A DNA stretch of 64,000 nt from Eremothecium cymbalariae DBVPG#7215. Its lineage: Eukaryota; Ascomycota; Saccharomycetes; Saccharomycetales; Saccharomycetaceae. Below are positions 9,551-18,919 of this stretch, one piece after another. The stretch lies in the NCBI RefSeq assembly GCF_000235365.1, contig NC_016456.1, positions 248,001-312,000 on the forward strand, in the 5' to 3' direction. The notes beneath the pieces were generated by a model. It did not search any database and was not told where the DNA came from. It saw only the letters and a list, made by a program, of their open reading frames with translations. Numbering within the stretch: the first letter of the stretch is position 1; the number at the start of each line of letters is the position of its first letter. A program made the translations under genes and the position numbers.

Positions 9551-10777
9551 TTACTTTTGAACAAATGAGTTAATATCAGAAACACAAGAACCCCTTTCAC
9601 GACAACCATGAAATAGAATGACGGGATCTTCCATTGAATACCAATAAAGATCACCCTTCTTTTCTGGTTCCCTGTCGTAGTTATATCTGGCAGCTATAAC
9701 TTTTGAATGTACTAATGCAGTCCTTGCTAGCATTTTCGGATGCCATTGCAGCATATGACCAATACTGGAAGCCATACTGTCCCATTGGGAATTTCTCACC
9801 AATGGATCAGATAAATAATCCAAAAACGCCTTACCATATAAGCCCGGTGCAACTATAAAAGAATCAGTTACCAACTCCATGTCTTTGGTTTGCGGGATGA
9901 TGATCTTCACACGGTTCGCTGGAAGTTCGGCATACGACTTGATGTTTGAACCCTTAACTATCGAGGTACCTCTGAGAATAAACTGATTGAGAATCTTCGG
10001 CACTAAAAACTGATCTAATGAAAAGTCCATTTTCACAATCAAGCCATTCTGATCAATAAACCAAAAATACTTCGCATATGGGAAGGCGAAGAAAGCAGCT
10101 CTTATAATTAACGGTTTCATAAATTCGTAACTTTCTTGCACTGACTGACGCTCAACCAATGGAATAAATTCTTGGGCCCAGCGAATATATGTCCCATATT
10201 TGTGCTGTGTTGCATAATTAACCCTGTTCTGGATAATTTTGATAACAGTATCCTTGTCATAACTGTCAAAATCAATTAAAGTAACAATAACAATCTCAGG
10301 GTGATCAGTTTTCTTCCTATAAACTAATTTCCCGGAGTCTAAAAAGTCTCTCTTTGCAATTAAATAAGGATCCTTCAGCTCATTTTTCTCTTTCGCGGAC
10401 AATGGAACATCGTCTTCTTTAATCACATACCTACTGTTCCCATGTTCATCGATCCTTCTTGTAAAAAGAAAAGGAACACCTCGTTCTTTTAGTTCATCTA
10501 AATGCTTAGTACTTGGACAAATGAATGGAACTACCGAGTTAACCGAATGTTTGTAATGGCCATGTTTTGCAGGTAACGTTTCCACGTGCGACTTAACACC
10601 ATATAACCAGTATGCAAAAACGTATATTGAGAATAGACTAAACGCCAACATAGAAAACAAAGTCAGCTGTGTTCTTCTTCTCTTTGGACTTAGAAATCTC
10701 TTTCTCCAGTTAACCAGTATATGACGTAGTCGGTCTCCATCTCTAAGGGAGTGGTTAGATTTAGGTCTAAACGGCAT
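9551..10777 (-). CDS. MNN11: Mnn11, Golgi alpha-1,6-mannosyltransferase subunit (GT34)
   Basis: Type II Golgi protein of glycosyltransferase family 34 and part of the M-Pol II complex that lengthens the alpha-1,6-mannan backbone of N-glycans (YJL183W). A basic cytosolic tail precedes one membrane anchor at about residues 38-58 (LTLFSMLAFSLFSIYVFAYW). The lumenal domain carries GT34 blocks: NRVNYATQHKYGTYIRW (about 184-200), YAKYFWFIDQNGLIVKM (about 234-250) and WDSMASSIGHMLQWHPKM. The acidic metal-site motif reads D242-Q-N244 where a D-x-D would be expected. The protein has 408 residues, close to the yeast size. MNN5, another mannan enzyme, is 8 kb away. Confidence 0.92.
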   Translation of the reverse strand: MPFRPKSNHSLRDGDRLRHILVNWRKRFLSPKRRRTQLTLFSMLAFSLFSIYVFAYWLYGVKSHVETLPAKHGHYKHSVNSVVPFICPSTKHLDELKERGVPFLFTRRIDEHGNSRYVIKEDDVPLSAKEKNELKDPYLIAKRDFLDSGKLVYRKKTDHPEIVIVTLIDFDSYDKDTVIKIIQNRVNYATQHKYGTYIRWAQEFIPLVERQSVQESYEFMKPLIIRAAFFAFPYAKYFWFIDQNGLIVKMDFSLDQFLVPKILNQFILRGTSIVKGSNIKSYAELPANRVKIIIPQTKDMELVTDSFIVAPGLYGKAFLDYLSDPLVRNSQWDSMASSIGHMLQWHPKMLARTALVHSKVIAARYNYDREPEKKGDLYWYSMEDPVILFHGCRERGSCVSDINSFVQK

Positions 10778-12359
10778 GGTGAGCTACTCAATTAGAAATA
10801 CGCCTTCACAGGGTACAGACAGTTGTAGATTTCGAATAAACCAATAAACCTATGTATCCCCTCTCTTATCCGTGGAAAAGACAGAATCCTAGCCTCAAAG
10901 TGGTCAAAACCTTGACTGTACAGCAAAGTCTCTAGGTTAAAATACATTCTAGTGCGAATTTTTTGGTCTCGACATTAATCACCATTTACGAAATTCTAAA
11001 TTCGGGTGACGGTAAAACTTTACGAATATTAGTGAATGTCATTTAATTAAAGTAAAAGGTATATTCAAGATTTGGTGGTTCATAAATGGCTCTTTCTATA
11101 CCTTTCGGTTGTCATCATGTTCAGTAATTTTTATTTAAGCGCTAAAGGGTAGTTGTTGTTGTTTAGTGCCCACCCAAGAGCTTGTATTAACGTCGAACAC
11201 CAACAGAAGGATATGATAACGCTTTCCAAACAGAGGGGGCTGGGGTCTGTGCAACATTTCCAATGGAAACCCGATGCTTCTTCTTAAATATGGTCAATAG
11301 TATTTGAATGGATATTTAGACTTAATACAGTGTATGCTGTTTTCTAACTTGGTGAACTGTCACTGGAATTAAATTCAACAGTGATGGATGGTCAGCCTAT
11401 GTAGAACATTTCTGGCCAACATGCTGAACACTGCTGCTTCGTATCCACAAGTATTCGTGTATTTATTTAATTATTTTTCAGCATGCTTGGATTCAGGTAC
11501 CGTCTCTGTTTGATGGCGAAACGTGAGGAGCTTGAGGCAGATCAATGATTCTGCTGCCAGTGCCATCGAAGACACAAAGGAATAAACTGTGATATGATTC
11601 TTGGAATGACTATCTTCTCCATACAATTTCACCAGTTATTGGATCATTGAATATCAGAATGCAAATTTTGATACAGCATTGGCGGGGGGGTTCCTTAGAT
11701 AAGCGTGTGAGAATTGGACGTCTTATATCTCCAAGATTACACCATCTTCCTCAGGGGAGCAAAAAATGAATATGTCGTACTTCAAAATCTCCATTCAATC
11801 GACAGAAGTTATAAAGGTTCCTTCCTCTCCTTCTTTCTGAACCATTCAAGCAATCAATCCCAGGAGATAATAGAGTCTGTGCCTGGCAAAGCATTATATA
11901 CCAGAGGAGTAGTAATTTGTTAGAAGGGATTCAATTTGTCATAAATCGATTCATAACAGCAACACATAGTTTGTATGTTTTTTAGGCCAAATTCTTTCCT
12001 CTCATTTGCTAGGGTAAAAGTTCCAACTAGGTCCCTGTGATTAACATGATTATCTAGAACTTAAAGACGAAGGGAACTTGGAGGATATGTATCTGTCAGA
12101 TTGTTAACAGTAGCAGCTGACGCTACCTGATCATTCTCTGTTTTTCTTTTATTCTATTTAATTGATATACAGGTTCTCCTTCCGTATCTACCTAGAAGAG
12201 CCTTTCAAACTTGCAAGTCCGTGGAATTATCGCCTTTCCATCCTTGGTTTGGCCATATACAAAAGTTCATCGTGTTCTGGTCGTCCGAATAACTATTCTG
12301 TTACTGCAAAAAATTCACACAACCAATAACATTATAGATCTACACTATTATCTCCCATT
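10778..12359. other. Long 1.6-kb gap between MNN11 and GON7
   Basis: A 1,582-bp stretch with no convincing gene. It includes the MNN11 promoter on the left and GON7 3' flank on the right. The largest frame (11714-11923, plus) has an ordinary intergenic composition and no recognisable family. I see no tRNA boxes or snoRNA box pair. A G7 run lies at about 11684-11690. A diverged non-coding RNA cannot be excluded by eye. Confidence 0.5.
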
Positions 12360-12725
12360 TCAGCCAACATTATTGTTAATATCTTGCTCTTGCCCTTGTT
12401 CCTTTACCGTGTCGCTGTCACAATTTTCAGACTTCGACCTCTTACTTTTTGCCAGCTCCATTTCGGAAGTCAAATATCTATTAATATCATCCTGAAGCCC
12501 AGTTAGCTGCATCCTCAGCCGTGATAAGTTGGTATGAGTTCCAGTGTTCGCATCCTTTTTAGGATCACTAGGACAATCTCTATCGACCTGCCCCGCTTTC
12601 AAAACATATGCTGATGGACCAGTTGTTTCGCCATGGGTCATCTGATAACGCTTCTGATTGGCATCTACTGTAAAAGTGTGGGATTCACCGGAAGGTGACG
12701 AATACGTAGCAATTGGAAGACTCAT
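12360..12725 (-). CDS. GON7: Gon7, small subunit of the KEOPS/EKC complex
   Basis: Small, mostly disordered subunit of the KEOPS complex, which makes N6-threonylcarbamoyl-adenosine at tRNA position 37 and affects telomeres and transcription (YJL184W). The block THGETTGPSAYVLKAGQVDRD at about residues 30-50 and LRMQLTGLQDDINRYLTSEMELAK further on are diagnostic. I start at the ATG at 12725 (MSLPIATYSS), which aligns with yeast MKLPVAQYS; an in-frame ATG at 12746 would add seven residues. The product is 121 residues against 123 in S. cerevisiae. The C-terminal third is charged and Asn/Gln-rich. Confidence 0.9.
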   Translation of the reverse strand: MSLPIATYSSPSGESHTFTVDANQKRYQMTHGETTGPSAYVLKAGQVDRDCPSDPKKDANTGTHTNLSRLRMQLTGLQDDINRYLTSEMELAKSKRSKSENCDSDTVKEQGQEQDINNNVG

Positions 12726-13342
12726 TTGATATTGATCGATGTCCATTTACTAACAACCCTCTTTCTACTTCCTGTATAATACAATTGAAAACAGGAAATT
12801 GATAATATAATAATATATAAATAGCTAAATTCATCTAGGAAGAGCGCCCTCGAAATTTCATATCTACGTACATCATGATGTCTCCATAGTGTTGGAAGAT
12901 CCATTATTAATATGACATCAACTAAAATAAGATTTACCACCGACATTATTACTTCAAGCATTCTATGGGCTTCGTTCGACTGCGTCTAACTGCGTTTCCG
13001 TTCATTTCTCCAGATGGTTTACCTATCTACACACGCTGGTTGCCTCTCTGCTGCCGTTTTTGTTTGTTAAAGTTAAGTTATGCATCTAAAATCTAAAAAA
13101 CTGTCATGTTTCTTATCGTCGCTGCTCCTTTTGCGGCCCCTTGATTATGTACACAACAAACATACTATTCAAACGAATACATTAGGTAGTCTCTTACAAA
13201 CAACTCTATATATTGACGATATACATCGCGACACACATCCAACTCACTATCTGTGGGCTGTTCATGTGTGTTGCAGACCGTGGGAATAAATAGACGATCA
13301 AGATTTCAAATTAATAAGTGTTGATATAAAACAATCGGAATA
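12726..13342. other. GON7 upstream / RIM1 downstream region
   Basis: Tandem intergenic region on the minus strand. It is AT-rich near GON7 (about 12780-12830). Short open frames on both strands have no recognisable product. A GTTCGACTGC string at about 12974 resembles a tRNA B box but has no partner A box or cloverleaf. Confidence 0.5.
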
Positions 13343-13891
13343 TTAATCCGTGTTAGTAGGCTCTTCAGCAGACTCGGCAGGCTCTGCTCCCTTGCCGTTT
13401 TTAAGCAAGTTAATATCCCCTAGTGGATAATGCATTGTTAATAATACGCACAGAAAACAAAATTAAAAAACCACTTGTAAAACATACTTTGAATGAGAGA
13501 CAAAGAGTAGCCCTTTGAACCGTCCTCCCTCTCGTAGAAATTATTGGAAGCATCTGCTTCGATATAGACCAGAGCTCTGAGAACACAGGTAAAAGTTAGT
13601 ATGACCAATCCCCCACTCCCGTCGTTTTTTTTTCCAAAACCAAAAAAATACATACCCTTTTCTGACATATTGGGTCAAGAAATTCATCTGAGGATCATTA
13701 AAGACAGTGACATTGTACCAATTTGTTGGTCCTTCCTTCCTGGGCTGCGAAGCAATTGAATACTTCACATACCTCTTTTCATTAACACTCGTATATTCCG
13801 TAATTTCAGAACCAATACGACCAATTATCGTCATCTTGGAAAAATCAAACTTTCTGCCGGTGGCATGAAACTGACGAACTTGACGCAACAT
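13343..13891 (-). CDS. RIM1: Rim1, mitochondrial single-stranded DNA-binding protein, three exons
   Basis: Mitochondrial SSB needed for mtDNA replication, an OB-fold homotetramer (YCR028C-A). Exon 1 (13891-13656) encodes the presequence and KMTIIGRIGSEITEYTSVN to YVRKG. Intron 1 (13655-13577, 79 nt) has GTATGT, TACTAAC at 13601-13595 and CTCAG. Exon 2 (13576-13488) encodes ALVYIEADASNNFYEREDG to SLIQ. A second intron (13487-13420, 68 nt) has GTATGT, a TATTAAC branch at 13443-13437 and ACTAG. Exon 3 (13419-13343) encodes RDINLLKNGK and an acidic tail. Phases agree at both joins and the product is 133 residues, against 135 in yeast, where I recall a single intron. Without the second splice the frame runs into non-family sequence. 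Confidence 0.9.
13420..13487 (-). other. RIM1: Second intron of RIM1
   Basis: A 68-nt intron inferred from the GTATGT donor at 13487-13482, the branch-like TATTAAC at 13443-13437 and the TAG acceptor at 13422-13420. Removing it joins SLIQ to RDINLLKNGK, matching the contiguous stretch of yeast Rim1. The branch point is one base off the usual TACTAAC. Confidence 0.85.
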
Positions 13892-14824
13892 ATCTGCAAT
13901 ATATCTCCTCTAATCTTCGAGAACCAAAAGTCTTCTTTTCTGATTTCGTCTGTGTGTGCATTGTGCTTCCACTCGTAGAAGGCTTTCAATAAAAAAAGTT
14001 AAAAGGAGTGCGACGACGGAAATGATCGTTTAGGATACAGCGATCACGTGACCAGCTCGTACACAAAATCAGGGTAACACATCAAGATAACAAAGTCATG
14101 TGACCAAAGTCACATGACTTCAAAGGGAACAAAAGTTGAAACACAACACCCAGAAGCAGTCCCCGTTCTTTACCCGCTTTTCGCGCCTACGCATTATATG
14201 TAAATAAGAAGGACATACCACAATCCGTCATGACAGCTTTCTAAATACGTATGGCGGTGGGGCAGTAGTGCCACTGATCAGCTGCACATCGGCTATCCTA
14301 CTCTAAAGTTTTACAGCCAGATAACACGCCTTTTTTGCCCCCGGTTTGCAGCAGAATTTTTCTGTTTTCTGGGGTCTGGAAGTGACAGTTCCACCAATAC
14401 TATAACGGATAACAAATAACAACATATATATACTACAAAGCATCCGAAAATAGTAGCTAGGTTTATAGATAGTACGGTTTGCCCCATAGAGGTATTTATG
14501 AGTAGTTTTCTTTATCTCAGATTTTTGTTGCATGGGGAATATTACTGTTCAAAGATATCTTCATAGGATTGGGACAAAAGGGTCGTCGTAACCAAGTGAC
14601 GCTCCATGTATTAATTATCCCTTGATACACAATCAACAAGCTGAGCACAGGAAAAGAAGAGCAGGATAGTTGTAGTATCTATAAAATTAGTCAACTAGTG
14701 AAGTTACTTCGCAGTTTTTAATATCGATACGATTATAGTTTTAACAAGGAAGAAGACAGAAGAAGGAGAAGAGAGAATCTATTTTGTACATTGAGACAAG
14801 GAGATATAGGGAGCAAGGCGTTTA
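13892..14824. promoter_or_regulatory. Divergent promoter between RIM1 and the ATG36-position gene
   Basis: This 933-bp spacer holds a CACGTG E-box in the context GATCACGTGACC (14043-14054). About 40 bp on is a perfect inverted repeat, AAGTCATGTGAC-caaa-GTCACATGACTT (14093-14120), each arm containing CATGTG. These resemble Cbf1/bHLH sites. The last 60 bp before 14825 is purine-rich, as in many yeast 5' leaders. The open frame at 14303-14533 (minus) has no recognisable product. Confidence 0.65.
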
Positions 14825-15778
14825 ATGAGTTTTAACAGTTACCATAGGAGGGTTGGGACTGCTTCTAAATCTGTGATAAAGGCGTCCTTGTCACACATTT
14901 CGGAGTCACCTAATACACCGGAGGTTGATTATTTGTCAGGGTTCTATGCTGTTGATGTACAAGATGTGCATGTTTTGAACAATCCTGTTTCTGAGACCAA
15001 GGAATCCCCTTCCGCAATCAGCGACGACGAGGTGTCCGTATTCAAGCAAAATCGTGTGGCAGAGACGACTCCGCACAGTGTCGACATAAGGTCCGAAGAA
15101 TTCGCGATTTTAAGTGATTCTAGTGGGGATCTGGAGGAACTGGAGGCGTGTTCTCGGGTTAATAACAGTAATGCTGGGAATGATTTACGGTCAAAAAATG
15201 AGCGGATTGATGACTGGTGCTTGAATTACGTGTCATACCCAAAGTCGAACTTGAACTTGGATAATTCCAACTCACATGTTCTGGATATTGCGAAATCATG
15301 GGGGGTTGATAATGATGTACCTACTATCATCAACTACAGCGGCAGTGCAGCTACTAGCAACAACCTTATAGAGGAACAGCAACACCCTTTAACAATACCA
15401 TCTTATGAATCTGAAAAGTTATCAAAACTTACACCGACTGAACTTTCAGAGTTAACTAAATTTGTTAAGGAACTGATTCCCTATTTACTTAGTGATCGTG
15501 CATTGATAAGGACATCAAGATGTTCAAGAAAGTATGGCGACGTACCTACCTTGTTTCCAGAAAGAAATCTGCTATTTAGGTGTTCACTTGATGCGAGACG
15601 TCTATCTACAATGACCAACTTATACCAACAAATGAAACACTTGTTATTGGATACACCTGATGATCCTAACTATGAATCCTTGGATGAAATTTCCTTATCA
15701 TCTGTAAATTCGTCATTACCTGTGGAGTCATGGTACGGTTGGCATATGGTACCTAGGTTCCGAGAAACAGAATTTTAA
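14825..15778 (+). CDS. Protein at the ATG36 (YJL185C) position; possible pexophagy receptor
   Basis: A 317-residue, Ser/Asn/Asp-rich protein whose place and orientation (after GON7, before MNN5) equal YJL185C, S. cerevisiae Atg36, the receptor that links peroxisomal Pex3 to Atg11 and Atg8. I do not recognise the sequence itself as Atg36, a fast-evolving protein. Residues 91-96 read EEFAIL, an acid-preceded F-x-x-L that fits an Atg8-interacting motif, followed by acidic serines (SDSSGDLEELE) of the kind seen in Atg11-binding sites. The C-terminal half, from about residue 195, is more ordered (LSKLTPTELSELTKFVKELI) and ends in WYGWHMVPRF. There is no membrane span. Function is inferred from position and motifs only. 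Confidence 0.55.
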   Translation: MSFNSYHRRVGTASKSVIKASLSHISESPNTPEVDYLSGFYAVDVQDVHVLNNPVSETKESPSAISDDEVSVFKQNRVAETTPHSVDIRSEEFAILSDSSGDLEELEACSRVNNSNAGNDLRSKNERIDDWCLNYVSYPKSNLNLDNSNSHVLDIAKSWGVDNDVPTIINYSGSAATSNNLIEEQQHPLTIPSYESEKLSKLTPTELSELTKFVKELIPYLLSDRALIRTSRCSRKYGDVPTLFPERNLLFRCSLDARRLSTMTNLYQQMKHLLLDTPDDPNYESLDEISLSSVNSSLPVESWYGWHMVPRFRETEF

Positions 15779-16054
15779 ACTAAAAAAACAAGAATAGCGC
15801 TCAGATATGGTTAACAATTTTTGAAAGAAAGTCGAATGGATATAACTTATATAATAATGTTTATATTTGAGCGGCACCAGAATATTACATGAAATCTCAA
15901 GTGGTTTTTATATTACCAAGCTTTTTTCTAGGTTAGACACATGATCAACATAACACTCCGTTTTAAATATTATCACAAACCTCTTGAGAGGAATCTAAGC
16001 TGAATAAACGATGTAGCATCCAATTACAAACTGTTCTTCCTTCATCTTTTTTCC

Positions 16055-18598
16055 TCATATAGATAAGCCATAATAAGAGCCAGCAACTAACGTTCTAGAG
16101 GCTGCTACATCATTCCATTCACCTGCTTCAGATCCGAAGGGGTCATCTAAGCTTAATTCTCGACTTTTTAGAACCAAACCAGTGAGTTGGAATCCACGAA
16201 TATTGAACTTTGCTTGAACACCTTTTGAAGACTCTTGGGCGATCTTATCAGTCAAGAACCTTGCAATTAATCTCTGTTCAGATTCACGGTTGAGCACGAC
16301 AGGTTCTTTAAATCGCCAAGTAATACGTTTCTTTTCCTTACTGAAAGAACCTTGTGGTTTTGATAAAGCAGTGGTAACAGTAGCATTGTCAATGGCAACA
16401 GAAACGACCAAGTCGTCCAAAGTTACTTCCTTTATGTTATCAGGTAGACTGGAAAAGATCTTCAGCGTCAGCATCACACTAGCTTGAGTATCTTCGAATC
16501 TCCAAACTGGATGGATTACAATTGGAACAAATGGAGACTTCAACGAATATTTTAAGGCACCTAAGGTCTTGCCTAAGATAAATTGTGGATTTATTTTAAA
16601 GATAACATCGGAGTTATCCATTGTTCTTTCTAAAAATGCATGATTGACAATTAGTTTATCAAATGGTTCCTCAGATTCAATCTTTAAATTTATATCCAGG
16701 GGTAAATTTTCAAAAGAATAATCTGGGGAAATGTAATTTAATGCAATTTCACCAATTAATTGACTGGAAACTAAAATCCCATCTTGAAACTTTGCATTCA
16801 CTACTTCCCCAATACTAGCATTTAGACCGAAGGTTGTAAGCTCCGTGTGTTGAAATAGCGACTGACCTGACATGTGGCTAACGTTCATATTTAGAGATGA
16901 GCCAGTTATCTGAGGATCCAATGGCTTTAATTCACCTGTAATTTGAGATGAAAGCGGTATTTGCTGAGTTCCTGCCAAATCGATGTCTGCCTTGGTTAAA
17001 TTATAAAACAATGTGGAATGAATATCACGTCTGTTTCCACTATATTCCGGGATTACAGGTGCTTGAATTTGCAAGTGAGATGGGCTGGAAGAAGGTATAC
17101 CATGTGAACCCAAATTTGTTGAAGGGTGAGGCTTTCTGGATTGAGGCGGTTGTGGTGGATGAGCATACGACGCCGGACTAGAACTAGAAGCGCTAGGTTG
17201 GACAAAATGATTTTTTGGAGTTATTTGAGTATCAACAGATTTCCCAGAGGGTGAATCATCAACTGATATGACGGGAAATGGGTTTGAAACAATAGCATTA
17301 CCATCCTCAGATGTATTACTGACCGCAAACGAGGGATTTTGTTGCTCTGAGAATGATCTTGTTTTAGGCTGAGGTTTTAATGGCTCTTGAGTAATGGAAA
17401 ATGGTGTTTTATTTGGCACAAGGTCAGTCTTAGATTCTGAAGTCTCAGTATCTGCAACTGGTAGGGATGCTGGGGCTCCACCAGACACCTGTTGGTTGGC
17501 TATGAAGCGAGATTTGCCGTATAATTCAGATTCCGATGACGATGGAGGTCGGTGACTATTCACCGAAGAAGTTTCACTCTCAGCAATAGCCTCAACTTGA
17601 ATTGAAGAAACTTTCTTTTCCTTCCTTCTACTAAAAATGGAACCCACCTTTGATTTCAACTTACTAGCTCTTTTATGACTTAAGGAGGCATTATTTTTAG
17701 AGTTAGAAAAATCATCCGTTAGCAATGAATTTTTAATTACTGTAGCACTAGAAGGTTTACGATAATTTGATTCCTGAGCATTTCCTGAACTGGCTGCGTT
17801 TTTACGTACATATTTAGAGGAAGATCCTGCAGCTCGTGCCGAAGTCGGAGACTCAAATTGGAATTCATATTCCATCACAGCTGATGCAAACCTTTCGATT
17901 TCATTATCTGGATTAAAGTGAAGTAATGCTGCTATAATCTTTTCAGTCTCGTCCAGGTTTGCGTGAAGGGAATCATTTATTAAATTCTGATATTTTAGAA
18001 GGTGATTCTTCAACGTCGACAATCTCTCTACATCTGCTGCTTCAAACTTCTCCATTAAATATGGTGCTCGCTCACTCCATTGGGTGTTTGCAGCTGTTGG
18101 GGACTCTGCACTATCTTTTGAGGCCTCTATTTCTGCGGCTACTTTACTCAACTGAGAATGAAGCTGCTTCAATTCAGTCCAACCTCCATTTAGCTCAGTC
18201 ATATTCTTTACGCTACTAGTAATTTCCCTATCCATCGTCCTATACTCCTCCATCTTCGATTGCATATCCGCCTTCAATCCTCTTATTACCTGCGCCCAAA
18301 CTGGCCTCAAGCTACCCAGCCAATCAAATTCCATCTGAGCCATCTCTGCTTCAGTCAGAACATTATTCTGTAAAATATCATCGTACATTAACTTATCTAA
18401 GTCTTCATTGATAACGATTATTTTACGAAGCTGCTGCACGTAGTTCTTCTTCAGTTCTGACACCTCTTTAAACAACACATAGAAATTATTATTGATAAGC
18501 TTGGCCTGAGATAATCTAATTCTGGTTATCTCAGCTACCTCGAAAGGTTTCTTCGATGTTAATATGCTACTCGCATATCGTGTCCTCTCCTCTTCCAT
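16055..18598 (-). CDS. SYP1: Syp1, F-BAR/muHD endocytic adaptor
   Basis: Early endocytic adaptor and regulator of septin organisation at the bud neck (YCR030C; FCHo/SGIP family). The N-terminal F-BAR domain (about residues 1-265) begins EEERTRYASSILTSKKPFE. The middle (about 265-580) is disordered, Ser/Pro-rich, with RASKLKSKVGSIFSRRKEKK near residue 310. The C-terminal mu-homology domain (about 585-847) starts around GQSLFQHTELTTFGLNAS and contains LSKPQGSFSKEKKRITWRFK, almost unchanged from yeast. It has 847 residues against 870. It is complete and unremarkable, with RIM1 on the same strand as on chromosome III. Confidence 0.95.
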   Translation of the reverse strand: MEEERTRYASSILTSKKPFEVAEITRIRLSQAKLINNNFYVLFKEVSELKKNYVQQLRKIIVINEDLDKLMYDDILQNNVLTEAEMAQMEFDWLGSLRPVWAQVIRGLKADMQSKMEEYRTMDREITSSVKNMTELNGGWTELKQLHSQLSKVAAEIEASKDSAESPTAANTQWSERAPYLMEKFEAADVERLSTLKNHLLKYQNLINDSLHANLDETEKIIAALLHFNPDNEIERFASAVMEYEFQFESPTSARAAGSSSKYVRKNAASSGNAQESNYRKPSSATVIKNSLLTDDFSNSKNNASLSHKRASKLKSKVGSIFSRRKEKKVSSIQVEAIAESETSSVNSHRPPSSSESELYGKSRFIANQQVSGGAPASLPVADTETSESKTDLVPNKTPFSITQEPLKPQPKTRSFSEQQNPSFAVSNTSEDGNAIVSNPFPVISVDDSPSGKSVDTQITPKNHFVQPSASSSSPASYAHPPQPPQSRKPHPSTNLGSHGIPSSSPSHLQIQAPVIPEYSGNRRDIHSTLFYNLTKADIDLAGTQQIPLSSQITGELKPLDPQITGSSLNMNVSHMSGQSLFQHTELTTFGLNASIGEVVNAKFQDGILVSSQLIGEIALNYISPDYSFENLPLDINLKIESEEPFDKLIVNHAFLERTMDNSDVIFKINPQFILGKTLGALKYSLKSPFVPIVIHPVWRFEDTQASVMLTLKIFSSLPDNIKEVTLDDLVVSVAIDNATVTTALSKPQGSFSKEKKRITWRFKEPVVLNRESEQRLIARFLTDKIAQESSKGVQAKFNIRGFQLTGLVLKSRELSLDDPFGSEAGEWNDVAASRTLVAGSYYGLSI

Positions 18599-18919
18599 TC
18601 CGAATCCCTAGTTGAACTACTAAGTTATTGAATAGCGACAATATTCTGTTCTGTTTCTGTTTAGTCTACATTACATAAAGTAGCAACATAACTTCAATAT
18701 TTTTTCTTTCGAAAATCCGTATTCTTGTGAGCTTACAAAAGCATACTATAGGGGGGGTTCTGAGCTAAAGATGGACAAAGCGAAGATCTGGAGGCTCATC
18801 GAATAGATCATCTGCACCTAAGTTGTTGGTTAGTAAGTGGTATAATCACATCTATTATACAGATACATTTAAAATGAAATTGGCTAGATAAAGTTATTCT
18901 ATACATAAAAAAGTACATT
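18599..18919. other. SYP1 upstream / MNN5 downstream spacer
   Basis: A 321-bp tandem spacer on the minus strand, with a G7 run at about 18751-18757 and AT-rich sequence near MNN5. I see no gene or repeat in it. Confidence 0.5.

Noticed and set aside
11714..11923. 69-codon frame between MNN11 and GON7
   Set aside because: No recognisable motif and no support beyond length.
12965..12990. GTTCGACTGC resembling a tRNA B box
   Set aside because: Upstream 60 bases are AT-rich with no A box or cloverleaf.
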